Under the pieces are notes generated by a model, which had not been told where the DNA came from, did not search any database, and worked only from the letters and a program-made list of their open reading frames with translations. This document shows, in pieces, positions 1-8,351 of a stretch of DNA of 64,000 nucleotides; position 1 is the stretch's first letter, and every line of letters begins with the position of its first letter. A program made the translations under genes and the position numbers. Origin of the DNA: Arachnia propionica (GTDB lineage: Bacteria > Actinomycetota > Actinomycetes > Propionibacteriales > Propionibacteriaceae); contig NZ_RQZG01000018.1 in the NCBI RefSeq assembly GCF_003859805.1, positions 1 through 64,000 on the forward strand, given 5' to 3'.

Positions 1-650
1 TCATCGCCCTGGTGGTGGCCATCGTGGTGGCGGTTGTCGGGTTCGGTGGGTGGTGGTTCCTCGGCAACCAGGACTCACAGCAGGCCCAGCCCCAACCGAC
101 GGCCGTGGTGCCGACGCAGCCCCGGGACCAGTCCCCTGCCCCGACGCAGACACAGGCACAGCCGCAGGGCCAGCAGCCGGAGAGTCAGCCTCAGCCCTCG
201 TCCCAGGGGCAGAGTCAGCCTCCGACCCAGGAGCAGCCCGAGGTCGAGCCGGAGGAACCGAAGGTGTCCAGGAAACCGTCGGGCCAGGACACGGGGAAGA
301 GTCGGCAGGACAGCACCCCGGCCCCACCGCTGCCGAAGCGTTTTGCCCAGTTCACCTTTGAGGAGGAAAAACAGAGCAAGGGGGAGTCGGCCAGGTACAG
401 GGCTGAGGACGGCACGTCAGTCACCGTCACCTATGCCGACTACGTCACCTTCGACGAACTCGAGCTTGACGGGGCCCGCCCCATCGGTGACTGGAGCTGC
501 TTCACGCAGAAGAAGGAAGGGCAGACAGACACTGTGGCATGTGGTGGTCCTGCCTACGAAGGGGTCGTCTTTCTCGGAGCAGTTGCCGACAACTACAGCC
601 CCCAGGACATCGCGGGCATCGGCGACAGTCTGATGGCGGTGTGGAAGTGA
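1..650 (+). CDS. Membrane-anchored protein with Pro/Gln-rich linker, 5' end cut off by the window edge
   Basis: The reading frame is open to the window edge, so the true start lies upstream. What remains begins inside a hydrophobic segment (IALVVAIVVAVVGFGGWWF). A ~75-residue Gln/Pro/Ser-rich linker follows, then a ~110-residue globular C-terminal domain with two cysteines (SC and AC, about 16 residues apart). The next gene has the same plan: TM helix, Pro-rich linker, and a C-terminal domain ending in a similar IGDxLxxxW motif. The two are therefore tandem paralogues. The C-terminal domain probably sits outside the membrane. Downstream WXG100-like genes suggest a link to type VII secretion, but I do not recognise the family. 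Confidence 0.75.
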   Translation, partial: IALVVAIVVAVVGFGGWWFLGNQDSQQAQPQPTAVVPTQPRDQSPAPTQTQAQPQGQQPESQPQPSSQGQSQPPTQEQPEVEPEEPKVSRKPSGQDTGKSRQDSTPAPPLPKRFAQFTFEEEKQSKGESARYRAEDGTSVTVTYADYVTFDELELDGARPIGDWSCFTQKKEGQTDTVACGGPAYEGVVFLGAVADNYSPQDIAGIGDSLMAVWK

Positions 651-660
651 CGGGAGACGA

Positions 661-1389
661 ATGACCATGATCGATCCGAATCATCCCCAGTACCACGGTC
701 CGCTGCAGCGCAGGAGCAGCACCGGGATCATCATCGCCCTGGTGGTGGCCATCGTCGCGGTCGTCGGTGGCGGGGTGTGGTTGATCATCACGCAGAACCA
801 GCAGGCGGCGACGGTTCCACTGGAACCGGTCACCGTCGCGACCCCCACCGAGGAGACGTCCCCGGCTCCGGTGGAGACCACGCCGTCGGCACGGCAACCC
901 AGCGAACCACCCGAGGAGCAGAGGACGACCCCACCTGGGGGAAACACTCCGCCCGGTGGGCAGGAGAGCGCGCGGGAGCAGACCCCGGGTGCTGAGCAGG
1001 GCGGCCAGGAGCAGCCCGATCAACGACGACGTGGCGACGACGGCGGTGGTGAGGCTCCCTCGCTCCCGCAGGAGTTCGGCGATTTCAAGGCGACCGAGGA
1101 CCCCGGCAGTTCCGCCTTCGTCATCTACTCCGGAACCGGGTCGCGCCACATCACCGTCCACTACCTGACCGAGGTGGACGAGATGAAGCGGCACGTGGAA
1201 CAGATGAAGAAGGCGGAGAAGATGGACATCTGGACCTGCGGTGTCGTCAAGGCCAACGGCACCGACTCGACGGCCTGCGTCACCGAGATCCACCGCGGAG
1301 TGGTGATGGTGACCTCCCTCAACACCAATGCGACCTATTCAAACGTGGCGGACATCGGCGACGACCTGCTCGACGCCTGGGGCAGGTGA
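661..1389 (+). CDS. Membrane-anchored protein with Pro/Glu-rich linker, paralogue of the preceding gene
   Basis: This 242-aa protein starts at an ATG eleven bases after the previous stop, with GGGAGA as a weak ribosome-binding site. A ~21-residue cytoplasmic tail precedes one TM helix (about residues 22-41, GIIIALVVAIVAVVGGGVWL). A long Pro/Thr/Glu/Gly-rich low-complexity linker follows (about 42-135), then a C-terminal domain of ~105 residues with two cysteines (TCG and ACV). It is probably co-transcribed with both neighbours. The C-terminal domain resembles small PsbP/LpqN-like actinobacterial domains only in length and cysteine pattern, which is weak evidence. Function unknown. Confidence 0.8.
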   Translation: MTMIDPNHPQYHGPLQRRSSTGIIIALVVAIVAVVGGGVWLIITQNQQAATVPLEPVTVATPTEETSPAPVETTPSARQPSEPPEEQRTTPPGGNTPPGGQESAREQTPGAEQGGQEQPDQRRRGDDGGGEAPSLPQEFGDFKATEDPGSSAFVIYSGTGSRHITVHYLTEVDEMKRHVEQMKKAEKMDIWTCGVVKANGTDSTACVTEIHRGVVMVTSLNTNATYSNVADIGDDLLDAWGR

Positions 1390-1417
1390 CCCGGACCCCT
1401 GGACCTGAGGAGGAGAG

Positions 1418-2659
1418 ATGCAACTGAAGGGAATGACCTTCTGCTTCGATGTCCCCGACGACTGGGAGAGCACGCACCGGCCCGGTCACGTCATCGCGGC
1501 CTCGCCGACCCCGGTGCTGGGGTTCGCGCCCAACGCGGTGCTGCGGGAGTCCCGCATCGAGGACACCGGTGATGCCCTCGCGGCGGTCAGCCAGGCCAGG
1601 CTCCGCGCGTCGGAGAACCTGCTGCCGGGCACGCTGCCCCTGGGCGTGCAGGCACTGGTGCGTCACGACGTCGAACACCGTCGCCTCTGGTTCCTGCTGC
1701 CCCTCCAGCTGGAGGCGCTGCACGGCAACGTGCTGAGTGTGCTGGGCATGCAGGAGATCGCCGTCGTGGACGAGGTGGTGGCGGAGCTCACCGTGACCGT
1801 GCCGCTGGTGGGGTGGAGCCCGGGGGACGGGTACCACGCCATGCTCGACACACTCCGCCCGCTGCCCAGCGGGGAGCGGATGAAACCGCTGGGCATGACG
1901 GAGGTCGCGGCGGCGGAGCTGGACGAGTGGGCGACGGCGAGGGATGGGGTGCCGCGGGAGCAGCTCTCCGGAGCACCGCCGACGGAGCTGGTGCTCCAGG
2001 CCCCACCGATCGTGCTCAGCAACCAGACGGCGGAGCACTTCCTGGCCAATGCGGCCAATCGGGTGTTCGCGCCGGTCACGGGAGAGGTCAGACAGGAGCT
2101 GGCCGCCGGTGGGATCGTCGACGACACGGGGAACCTCACCCCGGACGGGTTCTGGTACGTCGACCACATCCTCAGCGGCCAGTCCCGGAAGATTTCGTTC
2201 GCGGGGCCTGGGCGCAATGCTGTCAGGTTCTGGTTCACCGACCCCAGTGCCGTCTTCGTCATCCCCCACCCGGAGCAGGAGGGGCACAGCCTGCTGGGTT
2301 TCTGCCCGTCGAACGACCTGTTCCGGCTGGTCCTGTCCTGGGCAGGACTCACCTTGTCGTGGCCGATGGAGGTGAGGCTCGAACTGGAGGAGGGGGTGTT
2401 CCGCGCCAAGGCCGACCACGGCGTGGTCCCGGAGGGCCACGACGGCGACGCCGCCGAGTTCCTGACCGAGGACTGGCAGCTCACCTCCTTGTCAGGGCCG
2501 AACGGCAGCATCCTCACCTGGGTCCACACCCGGACCCGGGGCGACGCGATGGTCCGGGACGGATCCCGACTGGACAACACGATCCTCATCGAACAGGACC
2601 CATCAGAACCGTTCTGGTGGACAGTGATCGAAGCAATGGTGAAGGAAGGAGAGGAATGA
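1418..2659 (+). CDS. ESX/type VII secretion accessory protein, EspG-like (tentative)
   Basis: This 413-aa soluble protein has an excellent ribosome-binding site (AGGAGGAG) seven bases before the ATG. The N-terminal ~150 residues resemble an LpqN/PsbP-like fold (KGMTFCFDVPDDW). The C-terminal half (about 195-400) contains the stretch ELAAGGIVDDTGNLTPDGF, followed by a Trp/Phe-rich beta region. That pattern recalls EspG chaperones of mycobacterial ESX systems, which bind WXG/PE-PPE substrates. The next two genes are WXG100-like, which supports the idea. The family call rests on pattern only; a profile search would decide it. Confidence 0.45.
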   Translation: MQLKGMTFCFDVPDDWESTHRPGHVIAASPTPVLGFAPNAVLRESRIEDTGDALAAVSQARLRASENLLPGTLPLGVQALVRHDVEHRRLWFLLPLQLEALHGNVLSVLGMQEIAVVDEVVAELTVTVPLVGWSPGDGYHAMLDTLRPLPSGERMKPLGMTEVAAAELDEWATARDGVPREQLSGAPPTELVLQAPPIVLSNQTAEHFLANAANRVFAPVTGEVRQELAAGGIVDDTGNLTPDGFWYVDHILSGQSRKISFAGPGRNAVRFWFTDPSAVFVIPHPEQEGHSLLGFCPSNDLFRLVLSWAGLTLSWPMEVRLELEEGVFRAKADHGVVPEGHDGDAAEFLTEDWQLTSLSGPNGSILTWVHTRTRGDAMVRDGSRLDNTILIEQDPSEPFWWTVIEAMVKEGEE

Positions 2660-2660
2660 G

Positions 2661-3026
2661 ATGGGTGTAGGAAATTGGCGGATTGAAAACTCTGCCTGCC
2701 ATGCCGTGCTTTCTCGGGTGGAGATGCAGAATGACGAAGTGAAGGATGTCCACCACAAGGTCTCTTCCAGTGTGGACGAGGTGGGCAATGCCTGCATCGG
2801 GAAGAGTGCAAAGATCGGCTCCCGATTGAATGCGTTGTACAACAGGGTCATCACCAGGAGCATGACTGGGGCTGAAACCCAGATCGACAACGCGGTTTCT
2901 GCCGGAAGGAGCATCCTCGGTGTCCATGTGCAGGCGAATGCCGAGATGGAAGGAAATGTCCGGCGATTCGAGCGGGAGGCCTTCGAGCTCGACGAGTTCA
3001 GGATCACGGATGGGAAGCGCGTATGA
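2661..3026 (+). CDS. Small helical WXG100/DUF6507-like protein
   Basis: A 121-aa, almost entirely helical protein beginning GVGNWRIENSACHAVLSRVE. Its size and opening WxI...VL pattern fit the small ESX-type proteins annotated as DUF6507 or WXG100-like in actinomycetes. It has no signal peptide, as expected for type VII substrates. It starts one base after the EspG-like gene stop, using the GGAAGGAGAGG stretch at that gene's end as ribosome-binding site. It overlaps the next gene by ATGA. Base composition is visibly less GC-rich than upstream, a hint of different origin. It is likely the partner of the effector encoded next. Confidence 0.6.
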   Translation: MGVGNWRIENSACHAVLSRVEMQNDEVKDVHHKVSSSVDEVGNACIGKSAKIGSRLNALYNRVITRSMTGAETQIDNAVSAGRSILGVHVQANAEMEGNVRRFEREAFELDEFRITDGKRV

Positions 3027-4315
3027 GAATCAACGCAGAGGGGCTCAAGGATTGGCCAGATCCCGATGCGATACACGATGGGGCCTCGAATCTGCAGGCA
3101 GCCGGAGGTGAGTTCTTCGAGGCGGTCGGCGCTGCACGCAACATCTGGAGGGAACTCAGTGCGCACTACTGGACAGAAAGTGCCGAGAATCTCTATGCGG
3201 CGCTCAATCACCCAGCTGACGTCTCGGCGGCGAGTGTCCAGAATTCCACGACTTTCGTCGCTGGGGCCTTGACGGTGTTCGGTGGGGAGATCGGTGTGCT
3301 GCGCACGTACATACCCGCCCTCGAGCAGGAGGCTGAAGCGTACAACAGCTACACCAGATCTGCATCCGATGAGCCGGGCACCCCTGAAGCAGCTGCTGAG
3401 GAGGAGCGGGCGAGGCAGGAGCAGGGGAGGGATCTGCAGCAACGCATCGATGACCTCGTCAAGAGGTACGAGGAAGCCATCGACAAGTGCAATGACCTGC
3501 TGAACGGGATCAGTGAGGACGGTCTGCCCTCCGAGGACTCCGCCGCCTGGCTGGACTTCCTCGCGAGCTTCGGTGTCAATGTCGGGATGGCGGGCCTGAA
3601 GGCCGCTGCAGCCGCGTGGGTCGTTGACACCTGCACGACCACGATTCGACACTACGACACCGGCCCCAATGGCGAGACGATTCCGAGACGTGTGCGACCT
3701 CGGAATCGTTACGTCGATCGGCACCATCGAATGGACTGGCGGCGTCTGATCGAGACTGACAATGTGAAGAACGGATCCTACCTGGAGCGTTTCAGGAGGA
3801 ATCTGAAGGGCTCTTTCGTCACTCCGCCGAACATGGTCGAACGCCACGGCGGTGTCACCAACAGGGTCCACAGTGACACCACTGGCCACACGACAGAGGG
3901 TCGCATGAATCACAGGACCGCGGCGTCGAGTGTGGGTCGTGGTCTGGGGCGAGCTCTTGGGGCTGCCGGTACTGCCCTTCTCCTGCATTCGGAATACGAA
4001 CAGGCGGACCAGAGACTCAAGGAGGAGAGGCCCGAGCTCTCCGATGATGAGAGATTCGCCCATGCAGCAGGGACGGCTGCTGCGCGGGGCGGGTCCCAGA
4101 TCCTGGTGTCCGCAGTCGCCGGTGCCGCGATCGGCTCCGCCCTCCCCGTCGGTGGAACCGCAGTTGGACTGGTGGTCGGGTTGGCTGTCGGGGTGGCCAT
4201 GAGCATCCCGACAGGAGATGACAAATCGATCGGAGACCGTATCGGAGATGTCGGTGAGGGTGCTTTCAACATGGCTGTGGACCTGTTCTCATCCCCTGTT
4301 CCGCAAGGACCGTGA
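3023..4315 (+). CDS. Putative type VII-secreted effector with WXG-like N-terminus and glycine-rich hydrophobic C-terminus
   Basis: A 430-aa protein whose start overlaps the preceding stop (ATGA). Residues ~1-110 look like a helical WXG/LXG-type secretion domain. Residues ~115-160 form a charged coiled coil. Residues 180-205 are Ala-rich and hydrophobic. A His/Arg-rich middle follows (RHYD, RHHRMDWRR, ERHGG). The C-terminus (about 355-400) is a Gly/Ala/Val-rich double hydrophobic hairpin (SAVAGAAIGSALPVGG), as seen in pore-forming or membrane-inserting effectors. No catalytic motif was identified and no immunity gene is obvious, although the following lipoprotein could be one. The toxin role is inferred. 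Confidence 0.55.
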   Translation: MRINAEGLKDWPDPDAIHDGASNLQAAGGEFFEAVGAARNIWRELSAHYWTESAENLYAALNHPADVSAASVQNSTTFVAGALTVFGGEIGVLRTYIPALEQEAEAYNSYTRSASDEPGTPEAAAEEERARQEQGRDLQQRIDDLVKRYEEAIDKCNDLLNGISEDGLPSEDSAAWLDFLASFGVNVGMAGLKAAAAAWVVDTCTTTIRHYDTGPNGETIPRRVRPRNRYVDRHHRMDWRRLIETDNVKNGSYLERFRRNLKGSFVTPPNMVERHGGVTNRVHSDTTGHTTEGRMNHRTAASSVGRGLGRALGAAGTALLLHSEYEQADQRLKEERPELSDDERFAHAAGTAAARGGSQILVSAVAGAAIGSALPVGGTAVGLVVGLAVGVAMSIPTGDDKSIGDRIGDVGEGAFNMAVDLFSSPVPQGP

Positions 4316-4545
4316 TCGGGGTCTCGACTCGGACTGTTCACTGCGTTCACGGTCCGGCTCGGCCAGGGGTGGGACGTGTTGGCTCCGGACCCGACCACCC
4401 GTGGGCACGAATCGCCGTTCTGCTTTGCCTTGGAACGTTTCATCGCCTGGGTCATGCAAGCAACCCGCAAGTTCGTGCTCGCATTCTGACGCGGTGACCT
4501 CGCCGGATGTTAGCGTCGCGGGAACTTCAATGATTGGAGACTGCC

Positions 4546-5289
4546 GTGAACAGACGACGTGGAACTGTCCTGCTGGGAGTTGTGACCCTGTGTGCCGTCG
4601 TGTCCTGTGCTCCGAGCAGCCCGGAGCCTGCCCCTGCGGTGGAGACGTCAGCGGCCGCCACCCCGGCCGCAGATGGGTCGAGCAGTTCGACGGCTCCTGG
4701 CAGCGCCTCCCCGAGCAGCAGGCCGAGCAGTTCCTCCTCGAACACCGTCACCAGCATGGAGATCACCAGGACCGAGACTGCGGATGGCGCCGTCAGCTTC
4801 GACTACTCCGGTCTGGGCTTCGTCCTGCCCCCTGGCAGCGGCCATGACAGTCCGCAGAAGAAGAGCCTGTCCTGGGATCTCCGGTTCCACCCGGAGGGGG
4901 TCGATGCGTTGGTGGTGTTCTCCTGGATGGGTGACAACCAGGTGGGAGAGGGCCTTGACTTCGCAGGGGTCGATGACCTCGCCGCCAAGACGAGCAAGGC
5001 GCTCGAGGAGAAGGGCTGGAGTGTTGCCAGGCAGCCGATCACGGTTCAGGGGGCCCGCGAGGCCACGTCACTGACCTGGGTGGAACCTGCCACCGAGGAC
5101 ACCCGGCAGGAGTTCCCGGGCATCGACCGGTTCGCCTGCACGGTGGCCATGGTCCTGGGCAAGAACGGCTACTACTACGAGGCCACCTACTGCTTCGGTG
5201 AAGGTGACGCGGCCGCCGAGGCCATGGTCGACGAGTCGATCAAGAGCCTCAGGATCGACGTCGGCTACCCCGGGAACCGGGAACGCTGA
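4546..5289 (+). CDS. Secreted lipoprotein with LpqN/PsbP-like domain
   Basis: I chose the GTG at 4546 because GGAG lies 6 bp upstream (4536-4539); an in-frame TTG further upstream overlaps that site. The N-terminus is RRR, a hydrophobic stretch, then a lipobox ending VVSC (Cys21), so this is a lipid-anchored exported protein of ~247 aa. A Ser/Ala/Pro-rich linker (~22-70) leads to a C-terminal beta-rich domain with two Cys. It resembles the C-terminal domains of the first genes in this window. A TANNNT-type -10 (TAGCGT, 4511-4516) precedes it, so it may be transcribed separately. Possible roles are an ESX accessory or an immunity lipoprotein; neither is proven. Confidence 0.7.
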   Translation: MNRRRGTVLLGVVTLCAVVSCAPSSPEPAPAVETSAAATPAADGSSSSTAPGSASPSSRPSSSSSNTVTSMEITRTETADGAVSFDYSGLGFVLPPGSGHDSPQKKSLSWDLRFHPEGVDALVVFSWMGDNQVGEGLDFAGVDDLAAKTSKALEEKGWSVARQPITVQGAREATSLTWVEPATEDTRQEFPGIDRFACTVAMVLGKNGYYYEATYCFGEGDAAAEAMVDESIKSLRIDVGYPGNRER

Positions 5290-5544
5290 GTTCTGCTCTG
5301 AACCACGATCCGCCGTTCGAGCCGCGAGGCGGGCGTGGTGCGCCGGGCACGAACTGGCGGGATGCCTGCATGACGTGCCGATGCCAGCGTCCCCATCCCA
5401 CCCGGCACGAACTGCGGATCACGAACGGCAGCATCGCCTGCTGACGTCCTGATCGTTTTCGCCTCTGTTGCGTGCTCGGGACATCACGCTCGACCACCCC
5501 GCCGACGCCCGCTGCCACGAGGACAGGACGACACTTCGTGCTCG

Positions 5545-6288
5545 TCAGGACGTGAACAGTGAGAAGTGGAACGAGTACAGCGACGGGCGGTAGACGTGGG
5601 TGCCGACCTCGATGATCCGGCCCGAGGTGGCGTGCCCGGTCCGCTCCATCGTGAGCAACGGTGCGCCCATCGGCTCGCCCAGGGCCTCGGCCTCCTCCTC
5701 CGTCGCGCCACGTGCACCGATCACCTGACGGGCCGAGGTCACCTCCACGCCCCGCATCGCGAAGCAACGGTAGAGACCGTGGTCACCCAGTTCCTGCCAC
5801 GTCGGGGCGATGTCCAGCGGGATGAAATTGGTCAACAGCGCCAGCGGATGACTGTCCGCGTAGCGCAGCCGCCGGATCGCCAACAGCCCCTCCCCCCGGG
5901 CGATGCCCAGCTGTTCCGCCTCCGACGGCGACGACTCCCGCACCGTGTACTCCAGCACCTTCGTGGTCGGGGTGAAACCGGCCTCCGAGAGGTCGTCGTT
6001 GAGGGAGGACAGCTTCATGGGACGGTGCACGTGCGGTGGGGTGACGCGGGTGCCGACGCCACGCCGTCTGGTCAACAACCCCCGCGACGCCAGTTCCTGC
6101 AACGCCCGCCTGGCCGTCGGTCGGGCGACATCCAGCCGCGCTGCCATCGACACCTCGTCCTCGATCATCGCCCCGGCGGGCAGGGCACCGGAGAGGATGG
6201 CGGCCTCGATGGGCTCGGCGATCTGCTGGTAGAGCGGCACCTGGGAGTCACGGTCCAAGGAGATCTCGGGTTCATACGTGCGGTCCAC
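5545..6288 (-). CDS. GntR/HutC-family transcriptional regulator, probable repressor of the iol operon
   Basis: A 247-aa protein. The N-terminal winged helix-turn-helix (about residues 18-80) has the typical GntR pattern VPLYQQIAEPIEAAILSG and SMAARLDVARPTARRALQEL. A UTRA effector-binding domain follows (about 100-240), making it a HutC-subfamily member. The start is GTG at 6288 with GAGGAG six bases upstream. It is divergent from iolC, with a 164-bp shared control region. Inositol-catabolic operons in actinobacteria are often controlled by such a divergent GntR protein. The ligand, presumably an inositol catabolite, is inferred from context. Confidence 0.88.
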   Translation of the reverse strand: MDRTYEPEISLDRDSQVPLYQQIAEPIEAAILSGALPAGAMIEDEVSMAARLDVARPTARRALQELASRGLLTRRRGVGTRVTPPHVHRPMKLSSLNDDLSEAGFTPTTKVLEYTVRESSPSEAEQLGIARGEGLLAIRRLRYADSHPLALLTNFIPLDIAPTWQELGDHGLYRCFAMRGVEVTSARQVIGARGATEEEAEALGEPMGAPLLTMERTGHATSGRIIEVGTHVYRPSLYSFHFSLFTS

Positions 6289-6331
6289 GCTGACTCCTCA
6301 CTGTGTCGATGGTCAGGAGCCCTCCCGACCA

Positions 6332-6365
6332 TATGGCGCTGTCACGTCATCATGGTAACGCCATA
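6332..6365. promoter_or_regulatory. Candidate GntR operator between gntR and iolC
   Basis: Imperfect palindrome in the divergent control region: TATGGCG at 6332-6338 and CGCCATA at 6359-6365, 7-bp arms 20 bp apart. It lies upstream of the iolC -35 and so is placed to control both directions. The assignment to the adjacent GntR protein is inference. Confidence 0.35.
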
Positions 6366-6389
6366 CCTGCAGATTTGTCAGGACATTGG

Positions 6390-6418
6390 TTGACTGAGGA
6401 GGTGACCAAGGGCAGACT
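6390..6418 (+). promoter_or_regulatory. iolC promoter
   Basis: A -35 TTGACT (6390-6395) and -10 CAGACT (6413-6418) separated by 17 bp. A start site near 6425 would give a short leader carrying AAGGAG (6439-6444) 8 bp before the GTG at 6453. This promoter position is the main reason to reject the longer in-frame start at 6303. Confidence 0.55.
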
Positions 6419-6452
6419 TGGGGAACGGTCCCAGCCCCAAGGAGTCATCGCC

Positions 6453-7433
6453 GTGGATGAGCCAGTCATCGATGTGTGCACCATCGGTCGGTGTGGCGTC
6501 GACCTCTACCCACTGGAGATGAACACCCGCCTGGAGGACGTCACCCGTTTCGGCAAGTTCCTCGGCGGATCAGCCACCAACGTCGCCGTCGCCGCGGCCC
6601 GCCTCGGCCACACCGCCTGCACCGTCACCGGAGTGGGCGACGACCCCTTCGGTCGCTTCGTCCAGGCCGAGATGACCCGCCTCGGCGTCGACGCCAGCCA
6701 CGTCGTGGTCAACCCTCGTTTCAACACCCCGGTCACCTTCTGTGAGGTCTTCCCACCCGACAACTTCCCCCTGTTCTTCTACCGCCAACCCACCACCCCG
6801 GACCTGGAGATCAGCATCGACGACCTGCCCGCCGAGGCCGCGACGGCCCGCATCCTGTGGCTCACCCTCAGCGGCCTGTCCGTCGAACCCTCCCGCAGCG
6901 CCCACCACGAGGCACTCCGACGACGGGACGGCCACGGCTGGACCGTGCTGGACCTCGACCACCGACCCCGGTTCTGGGCGAGTGAGGAGAAGGCCACCGA
7001 GCAGGTCCACGCCGCCCTCGACCACGTCGACGTGGCGATCGGGAACCTGGAGGAGTGCCGCATCGCCGTGGGTGAGGAGGAGCCCGACGCCGCGGCCTGC
7101 GCCCTGCTGGAACGCGGCGTCCGCATCGCCATCGTCAAGCAGGGCCTGATGGGAACCCTCGCCCGCACCGTCGACGAACGGGTCCACGTCCCCGCCACGA
7201 ACGTGCAGGTCTGCAACGGTCTGGGAGCCGGCGACGGCTTCGGTGGGGCCGTGTGCCACGGTCTGCTGCACGGCTGGGGGTTGGCCGAGACCATCGCCTT
7301 CGCCTCGGCGGCCGGCGCCATCGTCGCCTCCCGCCTCGAGTGCTCCACCGCGATGCCCCGGGCCGACGAGGTGGAACGCCTCATGGACAGCAACCCCCAG
7401 GTACGACCCGTCGTCAGTCGGGTGCACCGCTGA
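6453..7433 (+). CDS. iolC: 5-dehydro-2-deoxygluconokinase (PfkB family)
   Basis: A 326-aa cytosolic ribokinase-family enzyme. It phosphorylates 5-dehydro-2-deoxy-D-gluconate in the myo-inositol pathway. PfkB signature 1 is GKFLGGSATNVAVAAARLG (~36-54). Signature 2 is GLGAGDGFGGAV, with catalytic Asp near residue 260. The start IDVCTIGRCGVDLYPLE is characteristic of IolC. The GTG at 6453 gives normal family length and a good ribosome-binding site. First gene of iolC-iolB-iolD. The remaining pathway genes (iolA, iolE, iolG, transporter) are not in this window. Confidence 0.93.
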   Translation: MDEPVIDVCTIGRCGVDLYPLEMNTRLEDVTRFGKFLGGSATNVAVAAARLGHTACTVTGVGDDPFGRFVQAEMTRLGVDASHVVVNPRFNTPVTFCEVFPPDNFPLFFYRQPTTPDLEISIDDLPAEAATARILWLTLSGLSVEPSRSAHHEALRRRDGHGWTVLDLDHRPRFWASEEKATEQVHAALDHVDVAIGNLEECRIAVGEEEPDAAACALLERGVRIAIVKQGLMGTLARTVDERVHVPATNVQVCNGLGAGDGFGGAVCHGLLHGWGLAETIAFASAAGAIVASRLECSTAMPRADEVERLMDSNPQVRPVVSRVHR

Positions 7434-7456
7434 GACCCCCTCTGGAAGGAAACAGG

Positions 7457-8329
7457 ATGGACAACGACACCCATGTCATCAAGGCCGGGAGCACCGCCCA
7501 CGGCCAGTTCGAGACCGATGTCAGCGTCGAGCGTGCCGGCTGGGAGTGGTGCTCCATCCGGGTGCTGGCCCTGCCTGCGGGTGGGCAGCAGGAGGTCACC
7601 TCCGGTGAGGCCGAGCTGCTGGTGCTGCCCCTGACAGGCGGCTGCACCGTCGAGGTCGACGGCCACACCCACCGGCTGCAGGGTCGCGACGAGGTGTGGA
7701 GCGCCATCACCGACCACCTGTACATCCCCCGCGGTCAGAACTTCACCATCCGCAGCGAGGAGGGCGGTCGGTTCGCGCTGCCCGCGTCCAAGGCCACCCG
7801 CGACCTCCCGGTGAGGTACTGCCCGGCCAGCGAGGTCGTCACGACGCTGCGTGGGGCCGGGAACTGCTCCCGTCAGGTCAACAACTACGCCCTCGGCAAC
7901 GACCTGGAGACCTCCCACCTGCTGGTGTGCGAGGTGCTCACCCCGGGCGGCAACTGGTCCAGCTACCCGCCCCACAAGCACGACGAGCACAACGACGTCG
8001 AACGGGTGCTGGAGGAGATCTACTACTACGAGGTGCGCGGCGTCAACGACACCCCGGGCTTCGCGCTCCAGCGGATCTACCCGTCGGGCCATCCCATCGA
8101 CGTGTGCGCCGAGGTGCACTCGCGGGACGTGGTCATCATGCCGCACGGCTACCACGGCCCCTCCGTCGCGGCCCCCGGCTACGACCTCTACTACCTCAAC
8201 GTGATGGCCGGCCCCGCGGAGGACGCCACCTGGCTCATGACCGACGACCCCGCCCACACCTGGATCCGCGGCACCTGGGAGACCCAGCAGGTCGACCCCA
8301 GGCTTCCCATGACCCCGCTGAACAACTGA
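7457..8329 (+). CDS. iolB: 5-deoxy-glucuronate isomerase
   Basis: A 290-aa cupin-type isomerase that converts 5-deoxy-glucuronate to 5-dehydro-2-deoxygluconate, the IolC substrate. The bicupin metal-binding region is clear: SYPPHKHDEHN, then EEIYYYE, then MPHGYHGP. It starts at ATG 7457 with GGAAGG upstream, 23 bp after iolC. Length and motifs match the KduI/IolB family well. It is in the iol operon and should share its GntR control. Confidence 0.94.
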   Translation: MDNDTHVIKAGSTAHGQFETDVSVERAGWEWCSIRVLALPAGGQQEVTSGEAELLVLPLTGGCTVEVDGHTHRLQGRDEVWSAITDHLYIPRGQNFTIRSEEGGRFALPASKATRDLPVRYCPASEVVTTLRGAGNCSRQVNNYALGNDLETSHLLVCEVLTPGGNWSSYPPHKHDEHNDVERVLEEIYYYEVRGVNDTPGFALQRIYPSGHPIDVCAEVHSRDVVIMPHGYHGPSVAAPGYDLYYLNVMAGPAEDATWLMTDDPAHTWIRGTWETQQVDPRLPMTPLNN

Positions 8330-8351
8330 CGCAACAACGGCAAGGACATCC

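Noticed and set aside
6303-6452. Longer iolC start at 6303
   Set aside because: It would run through the iolC promoter and the operator; GTG 6453 has a proper ribosome-binding site and gives family length.
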